A DNA stretch of 45,130 bases from the NCBI RefSeq assembly GCF_000763885.1, contig NZ_JRKO01000048.1, positions 1 to 45,130 of the forward strand. Direction: 5' to 3'. Positions 39,822 to 45,130 of this stretch are shown in pieces. Both the position numbers and the translations under genes were made by a program. Position 1 is the stretch's first letter. Every line of letters starts with the position of its first letter. The notes under the pieces are model-generated. The model ran no database searches, was not told where the DNA came from, and saw nothing but the letters and a program-made list of their open reading frames with translations. The DNA is from Paracoccus versutus. Lineage in GTDB: Bacteria > Pseudomonadota > Alphaproteobacteria > Rhodobacterales > Rhodobacteraceae.

Positions 39822-40622
39822 TCAACCCTCGGCCGCCTGCGTCATTGCCCTGGCGGTCCTGTCGTCGGCCGGAAGGAACGCCTCGATCGTCACCTCGGAC
39901 AGCGTCACCTCCGTGGCCGTGCCGAAGACCGTGGTGGTGCTGAGGAAGGACAGGGGCCCCGCACCGCTTCGCAGCCTCAGCGGCACCGCGATGCGCCCCT
40001 CCCGCTCGGGATCCGAGGCTGGCGGCGTCGTGCTTGCGGGGCAGGGAAAGGCGGCGATTTCGTCGTGAAGCGCGGCCAGCACCGCATCCGCCGACTGCCT
40101 GATATCGTGCTTCAGCCGGGCCAGCAGGTGGGCGCGCCATTCCGGCAGGTTGAGAATGCGCGGCGCCAGCCCTTCGGGGTGAAGGCTCAGGCGCAGGACA
40201 TTGACCTTTCCCTCCAGCAGATGCGGGGCGGCGCCGGCCATCAGCTTGCGGGCCGCCGGATTCGCGGAAATCAGCGTCCAGCGGCGATCCACCGCCAGGG
40301 CGGGGTGCGGCAGATGGCCGTGCAGGACGCGGTCGATCATCCCGCGCACTGCCGAGAATTCCGGGGCATCCGGCCCGCGATGCGGGTAATGCGGGGCATG
40401 GCCCGCCGCGGTCAGGATCAGGTTGCGCTCCCGCAGGGGAATCTCCAGCCTTTCGCTGAGATGCAGCACCATGTCCCGGCTTGGCCGGGATCGCCCGGAC
40501 TCGAGAAAGCTGAGATGACGCTGGGAAATCTCTGCCTCGCTTGCCAGCGCAAGCTGGCTGAGCGCGCGCCTCTGCCGCCATCGGCGCAGCAGCTCCCCCG
40601 CATTGCCGGTCGCATCGCTCAT
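39822..40622 (-). CDS. XRE-family regulator with MmyB-like ligand-binding domain
   Basis: 266 residues. HTH at about 10-66: LLRRWRQRRALSQLALASEA, ISQRHLSFLESGRSRPSRDM. It is followed by an MmyB-type PAS-like ligand-binding domain at about 95-260 (MIDRVLHGHLPHPALAVDR and WTLISANPAA). These regulators, common in Rhodobacterales and actinobacteria, often repress an adjacent dehydrogenase or NTF2-like gene and may bind fatty-acid-like ligands. It is divergent from the SnoaL-like gene, with an excellent inverted repeat between them. Confidence 0.88.
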   Translation of the reverse strand: MSDATGNAGELLRRWRQRRALSQLALASEAEISQRHLSFLESGRSRPSRDMVLHLSERLEIPLRERNLILTAAGHAPHYPHRGPDAPEFSAVRGMIDRVLHGHLPHPALAVDRRWTLISANPAARKLMAGAAPHLLEGKVNVLRLSLHPEGLAPRILNLPEWRAHLLARLKHDIRQSADAVLAALHDEIAAFPCPASTTPPASDPEREGRIAVPLRLRSGAGPLSFLSTTTVFGTATEVTLSEVTIEAFLPADDRTARAMTQAAEG

Positions 40623-40655
40623 GGCAGGACACTCGGCTCGGGCGCGGCGACGGAA

Positions 40656-40676
40656 CGATTACCTGCGGGGTAATCG
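40656..40676. promoter_or_regulatory. Inverted-repeat operator candidate for the MmyB-type regulator
   Basis: CGATTACC (40656-40663) and GGTAATCG (40669-40676) are perfect 8-base inverted arms around a 5-base spacer. It lies 34 bases from the regulator's start and 79 bases before the SnoaL-like gene. Its symmetry and position suit binding of an XRE dimer that controls both divergent genes. Confidence 0.7.
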
Positions 40677-40754
40677 CTTTCGCAATGCCGATTCGCGATG
40701 ATTGGGCATCGCTCTGCCAGTCGGCAGGGCGGAATCCGCTTTAAGGAGATGATC

Positions 40755-41213
40755 ATGCCTGAAGACTACCACCGCCCGCCGTCGCAAACCACCACATCCC
40801 CGGATTCCGTCGCCGACCGAACTCGCGCCGTCGTGCAGCAATTCCTCGCTGCCAGGCTGGCGGGCGACACCGCGCGCCTGGCCTCGCTGTTCGCCGAGGA
40901 CGTGGACTGGCAGCTTGCTGAAAACCCCGCCGTCCCATGGATCCGGCCGCGATCTACCGCCGCCGAGTGCGCTGCCCAGTTCACCGAACTGGCGCAATAT
41001 ACGGTGCCCGAGGATGCGTGGGCCTCGGTCGATACCTTGCTTGTCGATGGCGCCGACGCGGTCCTGATGGGGCATCTGTCGGGAACCGTGCGGGCGACGG
41101 GAAAATCCTTCGAGGGCCCCTTCGCCCTGCGCCTTACGGTCGAGAATGGCCGGATCACCCGCCATCATCTCTATGAAAACAGCCTGTCCATTGCCCAAGC
41201 CTGTGCTTCGTGA
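40755..41213 (+). CDS. SnoaL-like/NTF2-fold protein
   Basis: 152 residues from ATG 40755; AAGGAG at 40743-40748 has ideal spacing to this ATG and not to 40749. AVVQQFLAARLAGDTARLAS, LFAEDVDWQLAEN and FEGPFALRLTVENGRITRHH are the SnoaL-like polyketide cyclase/ketosteroid isomerase pattern. A 40-residue Ser/Thr-Pro-rich start has no signal peptide. It is monocistronic and probably the main target of the divergent MmyB-type regulator. Confidence 0.83.
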   Translation: MPEDYHRPPSQTTTSPDSVADRTRAVVQQFLAARLAGDTARLASLFAEDVDWQLAENPAVPWIRPRSTAAECAAQFTELAQYTVPEDAWASVDTLLVDGADAVLMGHLSGTVRATGKSFEGPFALRLTVENGRITRHHLYENSLSIAQACAS

Positions 41214-41288
41214 GGGGTGCGGCCCGAATTCCGGCGTCTCTCCTTCCCCGTTGCTTCAGTCTGCCATGATCTTTCCGCAAACGCCCGC

Positions 41289-41936
41289 TTAACCCTGCGA
41301 CGCTGTGAACACCGCCAGTTGTGCCTCGAAGGCGCGTCGATAGGCGGGACGCGCCTCACCTCGGGCGACATAGGCGCGGAGGCTGGGATACCCGTCCAGG
41401 ATGCCGCTGCCCTCCAGCCTGCGCAGCACCGTCACCATCATCAGGTCGCCGGCGCTGAAGGCGCCGTCGAGCCAGTCGGCCTCGCCGAGCCGGCGGGAAA
41501 GCTGCTCCAACCGGCCGCGGATGCGCTTCTCCAGCAGGGGAAGGCGCGCCTGGTACCAGGGCCTGTCGCGCTCGAAGTATACGGCCTGCTCCCACTCGAT
41601 GATCGGCGGCTCGACGGTGTTGAGCGCGGCGAAGATCCACATGATCGCCCGCGCCCGCGCATTCGCGTCCTCGGGCAGCCGGCCCGGATGGCGCTGCGCG
41701 ACATGCAGCACAATGGCGCCCGACTCGAACAGGGCAAGATTGCCTTCCTCATAGGTCGGGATCTGCCCGAAGGGGTGCAGCGCCAGGTGTGGGGGCTGCT
41801 TCATCTCGCCGAAACTCACTAGGCGGACATCGTAGGGCTGGCCAATCTCTTCCAGCGCCCAACGGACGCGCATGTCGCGCGCCTGTCCCTGGCCGCGGTC
41901 GGGGGAGTTTGCGAAGGCGGTGATGGTGGGGGTCAT
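41289..41936 (-). CDS. Glutathione S-transferase family protein
   Basis: 215 residues. Thioredoxin-like N-terminal domain at 1-85 with RVRWALEEIGQPYDVRLVSFG, the cis-Pro FGQIPTYEE and FESGAIVLHVAQ (glutathione contact), then an all-helical domain at 95-210 with WLDGAFSAGDLMMVTVL (N-capping box). Cytoplasmic conjugation or reduction of electrophiles is the family role. It is last in a four-gene minus-strand group (NTF2-like, DJ-1, SRPBCC, GST), 16 bases after the SRPBCC gene. Confidence 0.88.
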   Translation of the reverse strand: MTPTITAFANSPDRGQGQARDMRVRWALEEIGQPYDVRLVSFGEMKQPPHLALHPFGQIPTYEEGNLALFESGAIVLHVAQRHPGRLPEDANARARAIMWIFAALNTVEPPIIEWEQAVYFERDRPWYQARLPLLEKRIRGRLEQLSRRLGEADWLDGAFSAGDLMMVTVLRRLEGSGILDGYPSLRAYVARGEARPAYRRAFEAQLAVFTASQG

Positions 41937-41952
41937 CGGAAAGCTCCTGCGC

Positions 41953-42396
41953 CTATTGTTTGATCTCGGGCTGGACCAGTTTCGCCAGCTTGTGCAGCGA
42001 ATCCTGCCAGCCGAGATAGCAGGCCTCGGCGGGGATCAGATCGGGCACGCCCTGCGGTTCGATATTGACCTCGGTGCCGACCGAAACCTGTTTCAGATCC
42101 ACCGTGACCGTCATCTCGCCCGGCAGGTTGGGGTCGTCGAACCGGTCGGTATAGACGAGGCGCCTGTCCGGGATCAGCTCCAGGTAGCTGCCGCCGAACG
42201 CATGGCTGTCGCCGGTGGTGAAGTTGCGAAACGACATCCGGTGCTGGCCGCCGACCTTCGCCTCCAGCTCGTGGACGGTGCAGAGAAAGCCGTAGGGCGG
42301 CAGCCAGCTTGCCACCGCGTCGGGCTCGAGGAAGGCGCGATAGAGCTTCTCGGGTTTCGCCGCGATGACGCGGTGCAGTCGGATCGTATGTGGCAT
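41953..42396 (-). CDS. SRPBCC/AHSA1-family protein
   Basis: 147 residues from ATG 42396, preceded by AGGAGGA in reverse reading; the longer frame upstream overlaps the DJ-1 gene. IRLHRVIAAKPEKLYRAFLEPDAVASWLPP, GGSYLELIPDRRLVYTDRFDD and LGWQDSLHKLAKLVQPE mark the AHSA1 branch of the START-like helix-grip fold (each quoted in part). It forms a hydrophobic ligand cavity; specific ligand unknown. Encoded between the DJ-1-like protein and GST with short gaps, so it shares their transcript. Confidence 0.86.
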   Translation of the reverse strand: MPHTIRLHRVIAAKPEKLYRAFLEPDAVASWLPPYGFLCTVHELEAKVGGQHRMSFRNFTTGDSHAFGGSYLELIPDRRLVYTDRFDDPNLPGEMTVTVDLKQVSVGTEVNIEPQGVPDLIPAEACYLGWQDSLHKLAKLVQPEIKQ

Positions 42397-42409
42397 AGGT
42401 TCCTCCTGT

Positions 42410-43543
42410 CTACCTTGGATATTCCAGTTGCATCGCCACCGCATCGGCGGTGCTTGCGCCGTAACGCGCGGTGATCGCGTCAAGCGTCCGGTCCAGGACA
42501 TCGGCGGGCTTGCCGTCGGAAAAGGTCGGGACGCGCCGATCCCTTGGCCAGTCTGCGTCCTGCCGGTCGGGGATGAGACGGATGCCGCTGCGAGTTCCGA
42601 CCATACCCGACGCGGCATAAGTCGTCACCTTCGACCGATATGTCCGCGACCAGGCATCGGCGGCCAGCGCCAGCGAGATCTCGTCCATGCCCGGCGCAAG
42701 GGCGATGCCCAACTCCTCATGGTTCCAGAAAGCCAGCCGGTTGGCCAGCACCGTCGCCGCGAAAGGCCGGGTCAGCGCGAAGGCGCCGCTGGCATGCCGT
42801 GCATCCCAGCGGGCGATGCCGAGCTCGCGGGCAACCGCTTCCGCCCTGGCTCGACCGGCGATGGCCTCGACCAGGGTCAGCATCATCGGCATCGAGGCGG
42901 TGATGCCGGTCGTCGTCACCACGCCCCCATCCGCGACCATCCGCCGGTCCGGGACATGAGAGATGGTCGGGTCGATCTTGCGCATCTCGTCCAGGTAATA
43001 CCAATGCGTCACCGCCCGCTTGCCGTTCAGCAGCCCGGCGGCAGCAACGACCTTGGCGCCGGCGCAGATGCCGATGATCACCGCGCCCTTGCCGGCCTGG
43101 CTGCGCAGCCAGGCGATCACCGCCGGATCGTTGTCGCGGCTCATGGCGGGGACGATCACGTAATCCGCGCCTTGGGGATGCGCCGCGTCGAAGGCGGCGA
43201 TGGTCGCGTCGGGCTGCACGGTCAGCGCGGGAAACAGCCGCACCGGGCCCGGTGCGGTGGCAAGGGAGACCACCTCGGCGACATCGGCGCGTTTCAGGAT
43301 GCCATAGGGCAGCAGGTAATCGGTGGTCTCGGTGGCATCGTTGATTCCGATGATGGCGACCAGGGGTCGCGCGCGCTTCGGCGGTTCCAGCGCCGCGAGC
43401 AGGGCATCCGTCTCTGCCTGCGGCACCTGCGGCGGGGTCAGGTCTGCCGATGCGGGCGGCAGCGAGGCGATCCAGATGCCGAAGCCCGCCGCCGAAAGGA
43501 GGGCCAGTCCCAGGATGGCCCGCAGGGCGATGCGAAGTCTCAT
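42410..43543 (-). CDS. Membrane-anchored DJ-1/PfpI-family protein
   Basis: 377 residues. An N-terminal membrane helix (LRAILGLALLSAAGFGIWIA) anchors or exports it. The DJ-1/PfpI domain spans about 58-235 with nucleophilic Cys160 in IGICAGAKVVAAAGLL and the following THWYYLDEM. The last 140 residues (from about 236) are a second region with LAFWNHEELGIALAPGMDEI of unknown function. It resembles the ligand part of GlxA regulators but lacks the AraC HTH, so it may be a periplasmic sensor or glyoxalase-like enzyme. It stands one gene from a true GlxA-type regulator. Confidence 0.83.
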   Translation of the reverse strand: MRLRIALRAILGLALLSAAGFGIWIASLPPASADLTPPQVPQAETDALLAALEPPKRARPLVAIIGINDATETTDYLLPYGILKRADVAEVVSLATAPGPVRLFPALTVQPDATIAAFDAAHPQGADYVIVPAMSRDNDPAVIAWLRSQAGKGAVIIGICAGAKVVAAAGLLNGKRAVTHWYYLDEMRKIDPTISHVPDRRMVADGGVVTTTGITASMPMMLTLVEAIAGRARAEAVARELGIARWDARHASGAFALTRPFAATVLANRLAFWNHEELGIALAPGMDEISLALAADAWSRTYRSKVTTYAASGMVGTRSGIRLIPDRQDADWPRDRRVPTFSDGKPADVLDRTLDAITARYGASTADAVAMQLEYPR

Positions 43544-43555
43544 CGGCTTGCCTCG

Positions 43556-43918
43556 CTATCCCTTCACATATCCGAAAACCTCGACGATCCTGCCGTCCCG
43601 GACGCGCAGGATGTTGACGCCGCGCACCCGGTCGGCCTCGCCTTCGCCCCAAGACAGCCGCCAGCGGATGATGCCGCGATCCTTGCCGGCCCAGATCTCC
43701 TCGGCCGTGAAGGCGAGACTGGCCGGGGCGGCGATACCCTTCCAGAAATCCAGGCAGGCCTTGCGGCCTTCGTAGCGCGCGCCGTCCGGGGCAGGGGCGG
43801 TGTTCTCCAGGATGCAGCCCTCGCCGATCAGCGCGTCGAGGGCGTCGGGGCGGTGGTTCTCGAACGCATCGTGAAAGCGTTCGACGATCTCGCGGGTCGT
43901 TTTGCCATTCGCGTCCAT
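43556..43918 (-). CDS. NTF2-like protein (nuclear transport factor 2 family)
   Basis: 120 residues: REIVERFHDAFENHRPDALDAL, LENTAPAPDGARYEG then FWKGIA and the strand VRGVNILRVRDGRIVEVFGY, the NTF2-like pattern of small ketosteroid-isomerase-like proteins. First gene of the minus-strand group, 12 bases before the DJ-1 gene, divergent from the GlxA regulator with a 68-base gap. Function unknown beyond ligand binding. Confidence 0.85.
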   Translation of the reverse strand: MDANGKTTREIVERFHDAFENHRPDALDALIGEGCILENTAPAPDGARYEGRKACLDFWKGIAAPASLAFTAEEIWAGKDRGIIRWRLSWGEGEADRVRGVNILRVRDGRIVEVFGYVKG

Positions 43919-43986
43919 GTCTCACCTCGTTGAACTGGCCAGGAAACGCTGTCGGCCCAGGTTAGTCTGCGGATGGGCTGGCAGAT

Positions 43987-44988
43987 ATGACAAAAAACGT
44001 GCAATCTCTGCCAATGCACCGGGTCGTCTTCATCCTCTATCCAGGGTTCGAACTGCTGGACATGGCTGGTCCCGCATCCGTCTTCAACGGCGCGAACCGC
44101 GCTCTGGGGCAGGTTGGCAAGGCGCCGTTCTACCAGATCTCGCTGGCCTCGCCGGGCGGCGGCGAGGTCGCCAGCAGCACAGGAATATCCGTGCAGACCG
44201 CGCGCCTTGATGAATTGCGCGGGCAACGGCTCGGCACGCTGCTGATCGTCGGCGCCGAAAGCGGGCCGCTGCAAGCCGCCATGGCCGACCCGGAATTGCG
44301 TGCGGCGCTGCCTGGATTGACGCCGGAGGCCGAACGGTTTGGTTCGGTCTGTTCGGGCGGGATGGTGCTGGCCGGTCTCGGGCTGCTGGACGGTCGCCGG
44401 GTCGCGACGCATTGGGACGCCTGCGCGCGCTTCCAAGCGCATTTCCCCGACGTGAACGTCGATCCCGAGGCGCTTTACGTGACCGACGGCAGGCTCTGGA
44501 CCTCGGCCGGGGTGACCACCGGCATCGACATGGCGCTGGCTATGGTCGCGCGCGACCTGGACGCCGGCATCGCGGGCGAGGTGGCGCAACGGCTGGTCCT
44601 CTATGCGCGCCGGCCGGGCCATCAGTCGCAGTTCAGCCCCCTGCTGTCGGCGCAGGCCAGGGGCGACAGCCCCTTCGTGGCGCTGATCGGCTGGATCCAG
44701 GCCAACCTGCACGCCCCCCTGGATGTCCCGGCCCTGGCCGACCGCGCCGGGCTGAGCGAGCGCAGCTTTCACCGCAAGTTCACCGCCGCCACCGGCCAGA
44801 CGCCGGCGCATTTCGTCGAGACCCTGCGGCTGGATGCGGCGCGCATGTTGCTGTCGCGGGGCCTGCCCTTGAAGCAGGTCGCCACGCAGGTGGGGCTGTT
44901 TCCGGCCGCAAGGTTCTCGCGCCTGTTCCAAAAGCGCTTCGGCCTCTCGCCTGGAACCTATCGCGAGATGCATCGCATCGAGCCATAG
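43987..44988 (+). CDS. GlxA-family transcriptional regulator (DJ-1 domain + AraC HTH)
   Basis: 333 residues. DJ-1/PfpI-like N-terminal domain at 10-190 with VVFILYPGFELLDMAGPASVF and Cys122 in GSVCSGGMVLAGLG, and a C-terminal AraC HTH at about 225-325 with VPALADRAGLSERSFHRKF, GQTPAHFVETLRL and FSRLFQKRFGLSPGTYRE. Family members sense nitrogen or amine compounds through the DJ-1-like domain. It is divergent from the NTF2/DJ-1/SRPBCC/GST group and is its likely activator. ATG 43987 is taken; ATG 44014 is possible. Confidence 0.9.
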   Translation: MTKNVQSLPMHRVVFILYPGFELLDMAGPASVFNGANRALGQVGKAPFYQISLASPGGGEVASSTGISVQTARLDELRGQRLGTLLIVGAESGPLQAAMADPELRAALPGLTPEAERFGSVCSGGMVLAGLGLLDGRRVATHWDACARFQAHFPDVNVDPEALYVTDGRLWTSAGVTTGIDMALAMVARDLDAGIAGEVAQRLVLYARRPGHQSQFSPLLSAQARGDSPFVALIGWIQANLHAPLDVPALADRAGLSERSFHRKFTAATGQTPAHFVETLRLDAARMLLSRGLPLKQVATQVGLFPAARFSRLFQKRFGLSPGTYREMHRIEP

Positions 44989-44994
44989 CCCCTT

Positions 44995-45130
44995 TCAATA
45001 TTGGTCATGCAGCCTGAGCCAGCTCATGGCGCCGTTTTCGTTGCGGCCCTTGGGGGTCAGGTCCAGCCAGTTGAACGCGCCCATCAGCAGTTCCACGCCG
45101 CGGTGATAGGTGGAATAGCTGTGGAAGAGG
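44995..45130 (-). CDS. DUF899 family (thioredoxin-like) protein, C-terminal end (runs off window)
   Basis: The last 45 residues of a minus-strand gene: LFHSYSTYHRGVELLMGAFN, WLDLTPKGRNENG and the end WLRLHDQY before TGA at 44997-44995. The pattern FHTYSTY-RG, LD--PKGR-E and W-R-HD-Y is the C-terminus of DUF899 proteins, a thioredoxin-like family of unsettled function. It converges with the GlxA gene, leaving 6 bases between the stops. The start is outside the window. Confidence 0.78.
   Translation of the reverse strand, partial: LFHSYSTYHRGVELLMGAFNWLDLTPKGRNENGAMSWLRLHDQY

Noticed and set aside
1..45130. CRISPR arrays, rRNA and tRNA genes
   Set aside because: No regularly spaced short repeats and no tRNA or rRNA sequence patterns were seen; a covariance-model scan could still reveal a small RNA gene.

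Overview
The window is high-GC DNA that looks alphaproteobacterial, most likely Paracoccus or a close Rhodobacterales relative. This rests on a core sdhC start at the left edge, gene style (dense ATGA and TGATG overlaps, DUF1330, GlxA, MmyB-type regulators) and remembered family resemblance. No database search was possible. Layout: a chromosomal edge, two catabolic operons, decayed insertion sequences, a mobile and defence region, and a cluster of small stress or xenobiotic-type genes.

Left part (1-9.5 kb). The start of sdhC faces a 5'-truncated PcaQ-type LysR gene; the junction near 300-314 joins two broken genes. An AraC-type regulator diverges from a six-gene operon (1991-8025): two aldehyde dehydrogenases, a coniferyl-alcohol-dehydrogenase-type SDR, a small Tat-exported protein, a c-type cytochrome and a PchF-type flavoprotein. 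Together they predict hydroxylation of a 4-alkylphenol (p-cresol or relative) in the periplasm, then oxidation of the alcohol and aldehyde to a hydroxybenzoate. Between 8.1 and 9.5 kb lie four gene fragments: a malonyl-CoA decarboxylase N-terminus fused to an IS110-type transposase C-terminus, then an IS66 transposase piece fused to a LysR HTH piece.

Centre-left (9.6-21.3 kb). A nine-gene minus-strand operon runs from 19717 to 9581: AA_synth (DUF1185) protein, an alpha/beta hydrolase fused to a flavin reductase, a luciferase-like (LLM) monooxygenase, an aldehyde dehydrogenase, a polyamine-type ABC importer and a succinate-semialdehyde dehydrogenase. A divergent GntR/FCD regulator sits beside a palindromic operator and is followed by DUF1330 and a carboxymuconolactone-decarboxylase-like gene. 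The parts list resembles the Rut pyrimidine ring-opening pathway with different family members. I propose an undescribed ring-opening pathway, possibly for an N-heterocycle, that ends in succinate.

Centre-right (21.7-36 kb). A 58-bp direct repeat (34 bp identical) at 22736-22793 and 29039-29096 brackets a 6.3-kb segment. It carries a 757-residue tyrosine recombinase, a tandem pair of unknown paralogous small genes, an ATP-grasp fragment and an AbiEi/AbiEii toxin-antitoxin pair. The right repeat lies in the 3' end of a large serine recombinase gene. Beyond come a ceramidase-family membrane protein and a complete three-gene ABC-three-component (ABC-3C) conflict system, whose first protein carries a nuclease-like N-terminus and whose second and third genes begin with TTG codons overlapping the previous stop.

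Right part (36.4-45.1 kb). Small operons with their own regulators: LysR with NTF2-like/SDR, MmyB-type XRE with SnoaL-like, and a GST/SRPBCC/DJ-1/NTF2 group next to a GlxA-type regulator. The window ends inside a DUF899 gene.
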